Below the pieces are notes generated by a model. The model was given only the letters and a program-made list of their open reading frames with translations. It was not told the origin of the DNA and made no database searches. A program made the position numbers and the translations under genes. A DNA stretch of 64,000 bases from Juglans regia (Eukaryota; Streptophyta; Magnoliopsida; Fagales; Juglandaceae). Where the stretch lies: NCBI RefSeq assembly GCF_001411555.2, contig NW_023357374.1:273501-337500 (forward strand), written 5' to 3'. The stretch's first letter is position 1. Each line of letters begins with the position of its first letter. Positions 1 to 11,974 of the stretch are shown one piece after another.

Positions 1-1487
1 ACATGCTTAGTTCTTTCATGGAAAATTGGATTTTTGGTGAGGTGGATGGCTGATTGACTATCACAGTAAAGTTGGACAGGTTGTGGATGTTCTATGTTGA
101 AGTCCTTCAAGAGTTCCTTCAACCAAACAATTTCACAACTTGCATGTGCCAATGCTCGATATTCAACCTCTGCTGAAGATCGTGAAATAGTAGCCTGTTT
201 CTTAGACTTCCAACTCACTATAAAAATGTGCAAAAACCAGTCATGGATTGTTTGGTCTCAGGGCAAGTTGCCCAATCTGAGTCACTGTACCCTTTGAGCT
301 GTAGTGAGGATTTTGAAGAGAAAAGAATTCCTTGCCCAATTGAACCTTTGAGATACCTAAGTATCCTATAAGCTGCAATGAGATGTGCTTGAGGTTGTCT
401 ATCCAGAAATTGACTAAGCATATTGACAGCATATGTTATGTATGGTCTTGTGATAGACAAATAGATGAGTTTTCCTACCAGCTTTCTATATGCAGTGATA
501 TCTGGCAGTAAATCATTTGAGTGTGTAAACTTGTGGTTTGAATACATGGGAGTGTTAACAGGTTTGCACCGAAGTAGACCAACACTTTCAAAGATTTCCA
601 ATGTATATTTTCGTTGGCATACATGAATGCCATTTACTGACCTTGCAATCTCCAATCCTAGTAAGTATTTCAGATGCCCCAAGTCTCGGATCTTGAATTG
701 GTTATGCAAGTGGTCTTTGACAGATTTTATGGCCTCCAAACTATTACTTCCCAAAATAATATCATCAACATATGCTAGGAGTGCCAATATTCATCATTTC
801 TGGTAAAGAGAGAATAGTCTGATTTTGATTGACAAAATCCTATGGCAAGAAGAGAAGCTGTGAATTTTGAATCCCATTGCTTGGAGGCTTGTTTCAAGCC
901 ATATAAGGACTTGTGCAGCTTGCAAACAAGCTTCTGAGTTTTGGATTGAGACTCCCCTTGAGCAGAAAACCTGGTGGAAGCTCCATGTAACTGTCTTCCT
1001 CAAGGTCACCATGGAGGAATGCATTATGGATATCTAATTGTTCCAAATGCCAGCCAAGAATTGCACCCAAGGCAAGAAACACTTGGACACTGATCATTTT
1101 TGCTACTGGGTTGAATGTTTCTTGATGGTTAAACCCTTTTCATTGTGTATATCCCTTAGCTACAAGCTGTGTCTTGTATTTATCAATAGTGCCATCTGAT
1201 CTTAACTTGATTTTGTAAACATACTTGCAACCAATTGCTTTATTTCCAGGAGGCAAGGGGACAATGGACAAAGTGCCATTTGTTTCAAGTGCCTTCAATT
1301 TAGCTACCATAGCAGCTTGCCAATGCTCATGAACCACAGCTTCCTCATAATTCTTTGGTTCTGAGATGAGTGTGAGTGATAGTGCATAGGCTTGATGTGA
1401 GGAGGATAGATGTTTGTATGAAAGGTGATGTGCTATGGGATGTTTTGTGGGAGATGAGTATGGATGAGATGAAGATGAGTTGGTCAC
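1..1487 (-). pseudogene. copia reverse transcriptase and RNase H (broken)
   Basis: The minus-strand frame at 1487-1140 holds the start of the copia RT domain (HWQAAMVAKLKALE, then AIGCKYVYKIK). The frame near 1097-894 continues it (LDIHNAFLHGDL). The frame at 787-218 carries the catalytic YVDD box ([11 protein letters not shown]) and the RT tail ending near [12 protein letters not shown]. From about 215 to 1 the RNase H follows ([20 protein letters not shown], then [10 protein letters not shown]) and is cut by the window edge. Frame changes and stops separate these blocks, near 1140 and 800-890, so no single polyprotein can be made. The family assignment is firm; the exact copia lineage is not resolved. 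Confidence 0.9.
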
Positions 1488-2562
1488 AAGTTGGCAATGA
1501 TAATCATGCAGATAGGTGGGTGTGTGTTTAATTCTATCAAACCTTCAAAGTCGAGTGTGTGGTGATGTCATGAGTTGAGGTGATACAACAGGGTCTTCTG
1601 GTGGATTGAGTGAGGAAGGAGAGGATGTGGAAGACTCTAATTGAGAGGGAGAATGGAGAGTAGGATCTGTGGTGGAAGGGGAATTGTTGAGTTCATTAGT
1701 GACTTTGAGGGAAGAATCTGGTGAGGTAACTTAGGAATAGCAGATTTGATTAGGTAAAGCATAAGGAACAGTGATATCTTGTGGATTTGGAAGAGGTGTG
1801 GAACTCTTAGGATCTTTGTTTCCAAAAGGAAATTCAGATTCTAAGAACACTGCATCTTGAGAGATAAAAGTGCGATGGTTATCAAGGTTATACACTTTAT
1901 ATCCCTTAACTACAACAGGATATCCAAGAAAGAGACATTTCTGAGCTCTTAGATCCAATTTAGTGTGACTGTGTTTGAGTGTAGAAACAATACAAAGGCA
2001 CCCAAAGACACTCAAATTGAAAACAATACTTCATATGGAGATTTGTTATGTATGGTGGGTGAAGGTATTCTACTGATCAGATGTGAAACTGTTAAAATAG
2101 CATCTCCCCAAAATTTTTTGGGGAGTGAAGCTCGAATGAGTAGGGCTCGGGCAACAGTGACCAAATGTTGTTGCTTTCTTTCCACAACTCCATTTTGTTA
2201 TGGTGTGTACACATAGGTTTTTTGATGTAGAATCCCATGGGAATTAAACAAATTAGGCTTATGAACCTCCAATCCATTATTTGTTCTATCATTTTTAACC
2301 TTGGAACTAAATTGAGTTTGAACCATAAGGATAAAGGATTGCAAAAGGGATTGTGCTTCTGATTTAAATTGCATTAGGTCTACCCATGTGAGACAGCTAT
2401 AGTCATCAACAACAGTTAAAAATTAACGATGACCATGCAAAGAGGCTTGAGAATATGGTCCCCAAATGTCATAGTGAACAAGCTCAAAAACAGAATTAGT
2501 AGAGGTAATGCTTGATTGAAATGGAAGACGTTTTTGCTTAGAAAAAGAGCAAACATTGCAAT
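1488..2562 (-). pseudogene. copia integrase core and linker (broken)
   Basis: On the minus strand from 2562 the text reads CNVCSFSKQKRLPF, the end of the integrase zinc finger. The core follows (ELVHYDIWGPY, then LTVVDDYSCLTWV), then the region around NGLEVHKPNLFNSHGI and KKFWGDAI, and then the C-terminal part at 2015-1731 ([25 protein letters not shown]). A serine- and proline-rich linker leads towards RT. Several stops and frameshifts break it. The N-terminal half of the zinc finger lies on the far side of the solo LTR at 5405 and beyond. Confidence 0.85.
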
Positions 2563-5399
2563 TGTAACACCCGGACCCAATATTGGTATAGTTGGACTTT
2601 AGATTTTTACTTATTTATTTTTTTTTTTAACTTGATTGTTTATTTAAGTTCTTAATTTACGATTTTGAGTAGCGATTTTGTTTTCTTTTAATTTGGAGTT
2701 CTTGGCCGTTTTATTTTTATTTTTCCCGCAGGTTTCATTTTTTTTAATTCTTTCTCTTTCCGTCTATTTTAATTTTTCGCACGGCTTATTTTTTTTGTCG
2801 CACAGCATGCATACACGCACGTTTTCGTTCACGGCATGCTTGCACACACACGTCCCTCATGCACGTCCCGCGTCCGTTTGGTTTTCATCTAGGGTTTTCT
2901 TTTCATGTTCAATCCTCTACTTATATTCATACGATGAAGGCTCGCGCCGCTGCCTTCCCACGCGGAACCATAGCCCAGTTTTTCCTCCTCAGCCTCCATC
3001 CCCTCGGTTCCTCGCACCCCGAGTCGTGCAGCACCCCATAACTTATCCGCGTACCGCGACGCCGCCCCAGCATCACCGCAGCCTGTCCTCACCCTTTCGG
3101 AGAGCACCACGCCAGTTAACAGAAAAGCCTCTGCCTTCAGCCTACCGTGCACCGAGTTGCATACCGCGGGAAGCCACCGCAGCCGCCGGGTCCATACCTC
3201 CTTAAACTGCCGTAAACCTACACGAAACCACCGTGCCCACTGCCCAATCACGCGAAGCTGTCGCCTAGCGTTCCCGTAGCCTCTTCAGCAAGCATCGGAC
3301 TGCTCTGTTTTGTTATCCAAAAACAGAGCATTTCCAGCCACCTTGAGCCGCTGAAAGCATCCTCCACCGAAAGCCCCTCCGCGCTGTGCCCACACAGAAA
3401 CTGCCGAGGAGGACGTCTCTTCACCCCTGTCCGCCGCACGCAGCCTCTGTTTCCCCGGTAAGCTCACGCCATTTCTTGTTGGTGTCTCCATTCTCTCGGT
3501 CTCTCCCTCTTTCTCTCACCGTCTCTCTCTCGGTTTCAGCTCTCTCTCTCTCTCTTCCAGTGCACCGCCGCAGTACCCACCACCACTAGCACACCCGCCC
3601 AGCTCCGTCGCAGCTCCACTTCTCTCGGTAGGTCCTCCGTTACTCTTCAACCGCGCGGAATGGTCACGTTGCTTGTGTTGTGTTGTTCCGTAGACTTTCC
3701 GTAGTTTAGGAAATATTTTGTCTGATAATTACTTTTTTACCCTTTGTGGGATGTATAGGATATTGTACCGAGTTTATATAGTATTTTTTTTTTAATTATA
3801 CTATGTGCAACGATTATTTTATTGAAAGTGTATTTTGAACATTTTATTTATGATTAAAGTAAATCACTTAAGTATTTTTTTTTTATGTTATTAAGTAAAG
3901 GTTTATTTTAAGAGTAAACAATATTGGTGTTTTTAGATAATGGTGGTATTATAGGAAATTTTTAGAATTCTAGGTTTTGAGGATTTAAATAGGTTCTTAG
4001 GTTCAAATACGAAATACGTGATTGATTGAGAATTTACGGGAATTACTTGATTATTTTATAGGTGACGATTAATTATTGTCCAACGTTTTGAGGAATTTTG
4101 AAAAAGCTAAGAAGTTCAGGTAAGCGGGGTTCCTATGCTAGACTTTGCATTAAAATAAAATTAACTGAGGTCCTTTTTGAAAAATGTGCATGTTTTGGTT
4201 ATGAAAAGAAATCTGGAAACAACCTCAGATAATTGTTCTGCATTACTCATGAGATTCTGTTTAAGAAGAAAGTATTTTCTGTCATGACTGGTGTAGACAT
4301 GAGCTTAATTTTTGACATTTTGTTTCTGAACTTTGAAAATGAGAGCGAATATGAAATTTGTGCATTAATTATATTGTGATATGATTTTGTTCTGTTCCGA
4401 AGATTTTTGTTCAGTACTCTGTTTGGATAAGACGTGATTTCTGAAAACCTTTGGCATGACTCTCTGATTCTGAATTTGATTCTGTTTCCGTTCTGTTCAG
4501 TTACGGCCCAGCCACAGGTAATAATAGTGGATACGGCCCAACCACGGGTAATAATAGTGGATACGGCCCAACCACGGGTTATAATAGTGGATACGGCCCA
4601 ACCACGGGTAATAATAGTGGATACGGCCCTGCCACGGGTTATAGTAGTGGTCTCTGTTTTGAGTGCACACCTTGGTAACAGAGTGTTTCATGTTCTGCTT
4701 GGCTATCCGCAGATGCACAACCCTACCACGGGGATTATACATGGCCTCTGATCTGATATGATGTTCTGATGATGATGATGATCTTTTATGTTATGCCAAA
4801 GAATATTTTGAATGAAATTATTTCTAAATCTTCGCTCTGATATTTTAATAACATGTTCTGCTTCCGCACTCTAAAAATGAAAATGTTTTGTTCTGCATTC
4901 TGATTTCTATAAATGCTCATGTTTATACACTGGTATATGTTCTCTGCTTACTGAGTTGTTGATAACTCACCCCCCTTATCTCCATAATATTTCAGATGAC
5001 ATTGATGGTTTAGCTGAGGATCAGTATTAGAGTTTATGGAGAAGATTAACAGTGAATGGTTGTTGGGTATTTCGTGGTATTAATGTTAATGTTGGAAGTT
5101 ATTTATGTTTCTTAAGTTTGCTTCAGTGGATTTAGACGGTTTATGGAGACTTATGTTAATGTTTCATTATTTCTAGTTTGTTATTTGAGACATGAAGAAG
5201 AGTTGATTTTATTTGAGTTGCTGGATTGGAAATTTGATAGATGAGTCTATATGGTTTATTTAATTGAAGTATTTACGTTTGATTTGAGGTTTGAGAAAAA
5301 TATATATATCCTTGAATTTGGAAGTACTCTAGTCTTGTTAGAGTTAATCATCAGGTTATATGAGTTAACTCTCCGGACCCTCGGGGACGGGGCGTTACA
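2563..5399 (+). mobile_element. solo LTR of a Ty3/gypsy (Tekay-like) element in copia integrase
   Basis: The segment starts TGTAACACCC and ends GGGGCGTTACA, so the ends are a TG...CA pair with short inverted repeats. The 5 bases GCAAT flank both sides (2558-2562 and 5400-5404), a 5-bp target-site duplication. There is no gag-pol inside, so this is an LTR left after LTR-LTR recombination. Taking out the LTR and one GCAAT brings the copia CxxC finger back into frame, which confirms the borders. The 2837-bp length, TGTAACACC start and 30-bp array suggest a Tekay/Del-type gypsy LTR; the lineage is inference. A C- and CT-rich tract at 2680-3640 gives long but meaningless open frames. Confidence 0.9.
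4503..4650 (+). repeat. 30-bp tandem repeat, five units, inside the solo LTR
   Basis: The motif ACGGCCCAACCACGGGTAAT followed by AATAGTGGAT repeats at 4503, 4533, 4563, 4593 and 4623, an exact 30-base period. The last unit is diverged. Because 30 is a multiple of 3, it produces a repetitive open frame that is not a real protein. Confidence 0.95.
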
Positions 5400-5404
5400 G
5401 CAAT

Positions 5405-6060
5405 ATGTTTGATCACAACCTTTTACAGGGCAAGAAGAATGAATTAAATTCATCCTTTCATTTGATAAATGTCCTAACCTAAGGTGCCAAACATCAAAAT
5501 TATGTTTGTTGACAACATTACAAGCTGAAACATTGGAGGAATTTAGAAAGGCCCTAGAAAGCTTATGAGATCTCCTGCAACCAAGAGAGCTTGAGAGTTG
5601 GAAACACAGGCCATGGTTGAGTTTAGCTAGTCCAATCGTCATCCATGAAAAGAGGACCTGTATAAAGCAAAACTTGTCTAAGAAAATGAGGCAAATGAGG
5701 GGGTTAAGAATGCGTTTATTGACAGACAAGACATTGATTGTGAAGGAAGGGACACATAGGACCCCTATGAGGATGATGGATTCTGAGAGATGTACATCTC
5801 CTATATATGTGACTTCAACCCATGTCCCATTTGGCAACTGGACTAATGCTTCGATGGTGCAAGTGATGGCTGTGAGAAAGGCTAGAGAATAAACTATGTG
5901 GTCTGGTGCTCTAGTATCAATGACCCATGGAGTGTTGGTAGGTTCATGTGATTGATGGTGTACAAGTAAAGAGTGGTGATGCTGGTGACTTGTGCTAAAA
6001 ATGGATGAATCTAAAACAACAGATGAGCAAGAAGGTATATCTGCCATGTTTAAATGTGTT
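5405..6060 (-). pseudogene. copia protease and GAG-pre-integrase (broken)
   Basis: The frame at 6047-5256 contains WVIDTRAPDHIVYS, the copia aspartic protease site. The usual D-S/T-G-A is D-T-R-A here, so the glycine after the catalytic Asp-Thr is lost. Downstream is VWHLRLGHLSNERM, the GAG-pre-integrase and HH part of the integrase finger, followed by CDQTYC just before the solo LTR. The frame continues artificially into the LTR (below 5400). The enzyme is probably inactive. Confidence 0.87.
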
Positions 6061-6226
6061 GTGGTGTGTGCAGGAAGGTTATTGCTCGAGTTTGAAGTAG
6101 CTTTGGTGGGTTGAGTTCTCCCTGAGGTGACTGATTATGAGTTGGCTGTGGTGTTTCATTGTTGACAAGTGCCATGAGTTGCTGAATTTGAGACTGCGAG
6201 AGTGTCAAATTTTGTGTCTCCATCAT

Positions 6227-7077
6227 TCATTTCTCCTGGTTTTGAGACACTACTTGGTTAGCTGAATGAGTAGCAAGGAAATTTTGATTGTTGAAGTTAC
6301 CTGGTTTCTGCTTTGTGAACTTAAAATTGGGGGGAAAACCTATCAACCTATAGCATTTGTCACAGCTATGTCTAGACTTCCCACAGAGTCCACAAGTGAG
6401 CTCAGGTCTTTCCTTTTTCTTAGATTGGTTGTTAAAAACTGATAGAGCTGAAGATTTAGCTGATGGCATTACTACAATTCTAGCTTGCCTCTGCCTCTCT
6501 TCTTGTAGAATCAAAGAAAAAGCCTTATCTATGGAGGGAACAGGACTCATAAGTATAACTTCCCCTCTAATGCTTTCATAGGAATCATTCAGCCCCATAA
6601 GAAACATGAAAACACTATCAGATTACTGCACTTCACGTACTGAGTTTAGGGCCTTACAAGTGCAAAGCCCACATGAGCAACAAGGCATAGGTCTGTATAT
6701 ATTGAGCTCTTCTCAAATTGCATTTAACTGAGTGAGATATTCATTGACATTTTGAGTACCTTGCACAATGGTACCAAGCTGCTATTGGAGCTGGTAGATT
6801 CTAACATTATCTGGTTGAGCAAAACGCACCTTCAGCTTATTGCATACTACCTTAGTTGAGTTGATATAGAGTACATTTGAAGCTATTTCCTTAGATATTG
6901 AATTAAAAAGCCATGAAAGAATGATGTTATTGCATCTCAACCATGGAAGGTACAAGGGATTTGTCAACCTTGGGGTAGTGATGGTTCCATCCAAGAACTT
7001 GAGTTTACTTTTGATTGAAATGGATAGAGTGAATGAGCGACTCTAGGAGAGGTAATTTGGGCCTGTGAGAGGTGGAG
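6227..7077 (-). pseudogene. copia gag (fragmentary)
   Basis: The frame at 6994-6782 holds NPLYLPWLRCNNIILSWL and ISKEIASNVLYINSTK, typical of the copia gag region (UBN2-type). The frame at 6607-6227 continues with FLMGLNDSYESIRGEVILM and a CCHC zinc knuckle, CGLCGKSRHSCDKC (C-x2-C-x4-H-x4-C), which binds RNA in this family. Stops and shifts separate the parts. The first part of gag is missing because the sequence is cut at 7077. Confidence 0.87.
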
Positions 7078-7757
7078 TGATATGAACTCCACCAACAATT
7101 GTGATGAAACCCGATAACAATGATGGCTTGGAACCCCAAGATCGTATTGACAAGATTTGTTGAGCCTTGACCAGTCACCCAACTAGATGAGAACCAAGAC
7201 TACGAAGGATTGAAAACGCCACACCCAGAAATCAGAATCAAGGTGATAAGTTTGGAGCTTGAACGCCACAAGATTAACTTGATAAGTTCAAGGAGTTCTT
7301 TGAAGAACCAAGATTTCAGGTATCCCACGAATTTTAGGCCTCTTGGACTTCTAGAGGCAGCCAGAAATGACTAAATGACTAAATTCAATGTATTTCACGT
7401 ACCCAGGCAAGACCAAGTTCATTCACCTATTTAATATTCTTGAAACTTAACAAATTCACGTCCTTTAATGGTCAGACCATTCATCATATTTCTATGTGCT
7501 AATTAGCCTCTTCAATTGCCTTGATGACATGGACTAAGTTTTGAATATTATTTGAGCCCATCTTGGTCTTTTTAGAATCAGCCCAATTCTCTTGGATTAG
7601 CCCATTTAGTGCTTCCTTGAATCGTTTGGCTCTAAGTCTTGTAATTGGGCCACTAGGAAGTGACAAAGGGTCTTTTGCAAATTCAGCTTCATTCCCACTT
7701 GTATGATCAGCATGTCCAGCTCCTTGGTTTGCATCACCAGCTCCTTGGTTTGCATCA
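7078..7757 (-). repeat. 3' LTR of copy A, with internal deletion
   Basis: On the minus strand the LTR starts TGATGCAAACC at 7757, right after the purine tract AAGAGGGGGAGAA, and ends GGAGTTCATATCA at 7078. Compared with the 807-bp LTR of copy B it lacks roughly 150 bp. The text jumps at about 7321 from the AAGAACCAAGATTTCAG side directly to CCCACGAATTTTAGG. The first 21 bases (TGATGCAAACCAAGGAGCTGG) are tandemly doubled. The last part of pol is read inside this LTR. Confidence 0.88.
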
Positions 7758-10531
7758 TTCTCCCCCTCTTGAGAAGGATTTGTCCTCAAATCATCACCTA
7801 CATCAAAAGGAGACAAATCAGCAACATTAAAGCTTGCACTAACACCATACTCACCTGGTAAGTCAAGCTTGTAGGCATTATCATTGATGCGTTCTACTAC
7901 TTGAAATGGCCCGTCACCCCGAGGTAGGAGTTTTGAACGCCGCTTCTCTGGAAAACGGTCCTTCCTTAAGTGCAACCAAACCCAATCTCCTGGTTGAAAC
8001 ACTACCTTCTTACGCCCCTTGTTGGCTTGATGGACATATTGTTTAGTCCTCCTTTCAATGTTCAGCCGTGCCTTTTCATGAATCATCTTTACAAATTCTG
8101 CCTTCTTTTTGCCATCTAAGTTCACACGTTCACTCAAAGGTAAAGGAGTTAAATCCAAAGGTGACAATGGGTTAAAGCCATAAACAATTTCAAATGGTGA
8201 AAACTTAGTTGCAGAATGTATACTTCTATTGTAAGCAAATTCAACATGTGGCAAACAATCTTCCCATGCTTTCAAGTTCTTTTTAATGATAGCACGCAAC
8301 AAAGACGACAATGTTCTATTTACTACTTCAGTTTGACCATCTATTTGTGGATGACAAGTAGTAGAAAACAACAACTTAGTTCCCAGCTTTCCCCACAAAG
8401 TCTTCCAAAAGTAACTCAAAAACTTTGCATCCCTATCAGAAACAATGGTCTTAGGCATACCATGTAATCTAACAATTTCTTTGAAGAACAAATCAGCTAT
8501 ATGTGATGCATCATCAGTTTTATCACATGCAATAAAGTGTGCCATCTTGGAAAATCTATCTACCACCACAAAAACTGAATCTCTCCCCCTCTTAGTCCTA
8601 GGTAAACCTAAAACAAAATCCATAGAAATATCAGTCCAAGGTTCACTAGGTATTGGCAAAGGGGTGTACAAACCATGGGGTTTCAACTTAGACTTAGCCT
8701 GTTTACACGTAATACACTTCTCACAAATTCTTTCCACATCACGTTTCATATGAGGCCAAAAAAAATGTTCATGCAAAATTCCTAAAGTCTTAGCTACACC
8801 AAAATGACCCATCAAACCACCACTATGAGCTTCTCTCACAAGCAATTCGCGCAAAGAACATATTGGCAAACACGGTTTATTTTCCCGAAACAAAAATCCA
8901 TCATACCTATAAAACTTACCAAACACCATTTTTTCACATGCATTGAACACATCACCAAAATCAGAATCTTGAGCATACAATTCCTTAATGTATTCAAAGC
9001 CAAGCATTTTTGTATCTAAAATGGAAAGTAAGGCATTCCTTCGGGACAATGCATCAGCCACCACATTTTCCTTACCTTGCTTATATCTGATCACATACGG
9101 AAATGTTTCAATGAATTCCACCCACTTGGCATGGCGTTTGTTCAACCTTTGCTTTCCTTTCAAATGCTTCAAAGACTCATGATCTGTGTGAATCACAAAC
9201 TCCTTTGGCCATAGATAGTGTTGCCAATTTTCCAAAGCCCTCACCAAGGCATACATCTCCTTATCATAAGTAGGGTAATTTAGGGCTGCCCCACTCAACT
9301 TTTCACTGAAATAAGCAATTGGACGGCTTTCTTGCATCAAAACAGCTCCAATACCTATGCCTGAAGCATCACACTCAATTTCAAAAGTTTTAGCAAAGTT
9401 AGGTAAAACAAGCAAAGGTGCATTAGTTAACTTTTCTTTGATCAGACTAAATGCCTTTTCTTGTTCTTTTCCCCACTTAAACGGCACATTTTTCTTGATG
9501 ACTTCAGTAAGAGGGGCAGCTAAGCTACAAAAATCACGTACAAACCGTCTATAGAAGCTAGCTAAGCCGTGGAAATTCCTCACTTGGCTGACTGTTGTAG
9601 GCGTTGACCACTCTTGGATTGCCTTCACCTTTTTCTCATCCACCTCAATTCCTCTCTTACTAACAACAAAACCAAGAAACACAAGCTTATCCGTGCAAAA
9701 GGTGCACTTTTTGAGGTTAGCAAACAACCTTTCTTTCCTTAGAATTTCCAAAACAGATTTCAAATGCATTACATGTTCTTCCAAATTTTTGCTATAGATC
9801 AGGATATCATCAAAATACACAACTACAAATCTGCCAATAAATGCTCGCAAAACATGGTTCATCAAATGCATAAATGTGCTCGGAGCATTAGTTAAACCGA
9901 AAGGCATCACTAACCACTCATACAAACCATATTTAGTCTTAAAAGCAGTTTTCCATTCATCACCTTCTTTCATCCTAATCTGATGATATCCACTCTTAAG
10001 ATCAATTTTTGTAAAGACACAAGAACCATGCAATTCATCCAGCATATCATCTAGTCTAGGAATGGGATGACGATACTTTACCGTTATGTTGTTGATGGCT
10101 CGGCAGTCAACACACATCCTCCATGTTCCATCCTTCTTGGGAACTAACAGCACCAGAACCGCACAAGGACTCATACTTTCACGCACAAACCCCTTCTCCA
10201 ATAGTTCACTTACTTGCCTCTGAAGTTCCTTGGTCTCCTCGGGATTACTCCTATAAGCAGGTCGGTTTGGAATTGATGCACCAGGTATGAAATCAATTTG
10301 ATGTTCAATCCCTCGGATTGGAGGTAAACCATAAGGTACCTCTTCAGGAAGGACATCTTCAAACTCCTGCAAAAGAGAAACAATATTGCTCGGCAAAGCA
10401 CCGACGAGATCATTAGTACATAAAAGAGCCTCCTTGTACATGAGTACAATAAGGGGCTGGTGTGAAAATAATGCTCTCTTGATCTCACTTTTTTTTGCAA
10501 TGTAATTGAATTTCTCCTCTCTTGCTCTCAC
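7499..10531 (-). CDS. open pol frame of copy A: RT, RNase H and integrase (1010 codons)
   Basis: This is one uninterrupted frame. The RT has [32 protein letters not shown] and the catalytic box [12 protein letters not shown]. RNase H shows [16 protein letters not shown] and [11 protein letters not shown]. The integrase has an HHCC-type finger ([12 protein letters not shown]), then [20 protein letters not shown] and DGQTEVVNR, giving the D, D and E residues. The tail has [20 protein letters not shown] and no chromodomain, and runs into the 3' LTR. The motifs resemble CRM/Galadriel-type chromoviruses. The true polyprotein would start further upstream in gag, which is missing, so the first Met is only the first available one. 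It may be expressed, but it cannot form a complete element alone. Confidence 0.85.
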   Translation of the reverse strand: MRAREEKFNYIAKKSEIKRALFSHQPLIVLMYKEALLCTNDLVGALPSNIVSLLQEFEDVLPEEVPYGLPPIRGIEHQIDFIPGASIPNRPAYRSNPEETKELQRQVSELLEKGFVRESMSPCAVLVLLVPKKDGTWRMCVDCRAINNITVKYRHPIPRLDDMLDELHGSCVFTKIDLKSGYHQIRMKEGDEWKTAFKTKYGLYEWLVMPFGLTNAPSTFMHLMNHVLRAFIGRFVVVYFDDILIYSKNLEEHVMHLKSVLEILRKERLFANLKKCTFCTDKLVFLGFVVSKRGIEVDEKKVKAIQEWSTPTTVSQVRNFHGLASFYRRFVRDFCSLAAPLTEVIKKNVPFKWGKEQEKAFSLIKEKLTNAPLLVLPNFAKTFEIECDASGIGIGAVLMQESRPIAYFSEKLSGAALNYPTYDKEMYALVRALENWQHYLWPKEFVIHTDHESLKHLKGKQRLNKRHAKWVEFIETFPYVIRYKQGKENVVADALSRRNALLSILDTKMLGFEYIKELYAQDSDFGDVFNACEKMVFGKFYRYDGFLFRENKPCLPICSLRELLVREAHSGGLMGHFGVAKTLGILHEHFFWPHMKRDVERICEKCITCKQAKSKLKPHGLYTPLPIPSEPWTDISMDFVLGLPRTKRGRDSVFVVVDRFSKMAHFIACDKTDDASHIADLFFKEIVRLHGMPKTIVSDRDAKFLSYFWKTLWGKLGTKLLFSTTCHPQIDGQTEVVNRTLSSLLRAIIKKNLKAWEDCLPHVEFAYNRSIHSATKFSPFEIVYGFNPLSPLDLTPLPLSERVNLDGKKKAEFVKMIHEKARLNIERRTKQYVHQANKGRKKVVFQPGDWVWLHLRKDRFPEKRRSKLLPRGDGPFQVVERINDNAYKLDLPGEYGVSASFNVADLSPFDVGDDLRTNPSQEGENDANQGAGDANQGAGHADHTSGNEAEFAKDPLSLPSGPITRLRAKRFKEALNGLIQENWADSKKTKMGSNNIQNLVHVIKAIEEAN

Positions 10532-10600
10532 TATAGCCGAAATCCTCTCTCTTTCTTTTTTACTCTGATCAATGTTTTTCTCTCCTTTTTTTTTAAGTCG

Positions 10601-11974
10601 GGTACGTGAAATACATTGAATTTAGTCATTTAGTCATTTCTGGCTGCCTCTAGAAGTCCAAGAGGCCTAAAATTCGTGGGACTTGTTATGTTAATATTTG
10701 TGTTGCTTTTAAAGCTGTAGTTATGACTTTTCCTATTCTTGGAGGGTTGTTCCAAGTATATAAAGGGGTTATTTCGAGTTTTAATATCAGATTGGAAATT
10801 TCAAAAACTTATTTATCTTTGTGAGGTCTGGTGTTCCTCTTGGTTCTTCAAAGAACTCCTTGAACTTATCAAGTTAATCTTGTGGCGTTCAAGCTCCAAA
10901 CTTATCACCTTGATTCTGATTTCTGGGTGTGGCGTTTTCAATCCTTCGTAGTCTTGGTTCTCATCTAGTTGGGTGACTGGTCAAGGCTCAACAAATCGAC
11001 CAAGTTCATTCACCTATTTAATATTCTTGAAACTTAACAAATTCACGTCCTTTAATGGTCAGACCATTCATCATATTTCTATGTGCTAATTAGCCTCTTC
11101 AATTGCCTTGATGATATGGACTAAGTCTTGAATATTATTTGAGCCCATCTTGGTCTTTTTAGAATCAGCCCAATTCTCTTGGATTAGCCCATTGAGTGCT
11201 TCCTTGAATCGTTTGGCTCTAAGTCTTGTAATTGGGCCACTAGGAAGTGACAAAGGGTCTTTTGCAAATTCAGTCTTTTTTTTCAGTTTCAGCTTTCCTT
11301 TCCTTTTCCTTTTTTTTTTCATTCGAACTTTGTAACTTTAATTGGTCCTCCCTGACCTGTTTTGGAGTTAATGGCACAAGAGTAATAGGTTGCCTATTAA
11401 GAGTGAAGGAATACTTATTTGTGAATCCATCATGCGTAACCCTCAGATCATACTGCCATGGTCTTCCCAACAGTAAATGGCATGCGTGCATAGGAACCAC
11501 ATCACAAAGCACCGAGTTTCTGAAATTTCCAATCTGATATTAAAACTCGAAATAACCCCTTTATATACTTGGAACAACCCTCCAAGAATAGGAAAAGTCA
11601 TAACTACAGCTTTAAAAGCAACACAAATATTAACATAACAAGTCCCACGAATTTTAGGCCTCTTGGACTTCTAGAGGCAGCCAGAAATGACTAAATGACT
11701 AAATGCAATGTATTTCACGTACCCAGGCAAGACCAAGTTCATTCACCTATTTAATATTCTTGAAACTTAACAAATTCACGTCCTGGCGTTCAAGCTCCAA
11801 ACTTATCACCTTGATTCTGATTTCTGGGTGTGGCGTTTTCAATCCTTCGTAGTCTTGGTTCTCATCTAGTTGGGTGACTGGTCAAGGCTCAACAAATCTT
11901 GTCAATACGATCTTGGGGTTCCAAGCCATCATTGTTATCGGGTTTCATCACAATTGTTGGTGGAGTTCATATCA
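10601..11974. repeat. scrambled mosaic of CRM-like LTR and coding pieces in both orientations
   Basis: At least five pieces of the A/B family are joined out of order. 10601-10999 is LTR, plus strand (GGGTACGTGAAATAC to CAACAAATC). 11000-11271 is LTR with the pol C-terminus, minus strand. 11272-11513 is the protease C-terminus and A-rich linker, minus strand (HACHLLLGRPWQYDL). About 11514-11783 is LTR, minus strand. 11784-11974 is LTR, plus strand, ending GTTCATATCA. The first two LTR pieces meet in one LTR on either side of TTGCCT, so a single LTR was cut there and half of it inverted. No host sequence lies between the pieces. Confidence 0.85.

Larger units (their letters stand above)
1..7077 (-). 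mobile_element. Ty1/copia retrotransposon, decayed, interrupted and truncated at both ends
   Basis: Read on the minus strand, the order is gag (near 7077), protease and GAG-pre-integrase, integrase, reverse transcriptase, then RNase H (near 1). This order, with integrase before RT, defines Ty1/copia. The RNase H runs off the left edge, so the 3' LTR is outside the window. At the other end the N-terminal gag coding is cut at 7077, where a CRM-like LTR begins, so no 5' LTR is seen. A 2.8 kb solo LTR (2563-5399) sits inside the integrase zinc finger. The frames carry many stops and shifts, so the element is dead. Confidence 0.92.
7078..10600 (-). mobile_element. CRM-like gypsy element, copy A: pol plus 3' LTR, 5'-truncated
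   Basis: On the minus strand this has the 3' part of an element whose full layout is seen in copy B (11975-18423): the pol region from just before RT to the end of integrase, then a 3' LTR ending at 7078. It stops at 10600, in the A-rich linker between protease and RT. There a piece of LTR in the other orientation is joined. The protease end that should lie upstream is found displaced at 11270-11513. No matching target-site duplication is seen at 7073-7077 (TGGAG). Confidence 0.88.

Noticed and set aside
2678..3640. Long C- and CT-rich open frames as possible proteins
   Set aside because: They occur on both strands by base composition, show no domain, and lie inside the solo LTR.
4503..4650. 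30-bp regular repeats that could suggest a CRISPR array
   Set aside because: The units are head-to-tail with no variable spacers and lie inside a plant LTR.
7073..7077. TGGAG as target duplication of the A/B block
   Set aside because: The sequence after the right-hand LTR (18424-18428) is AGTTC, so the ends do not match.
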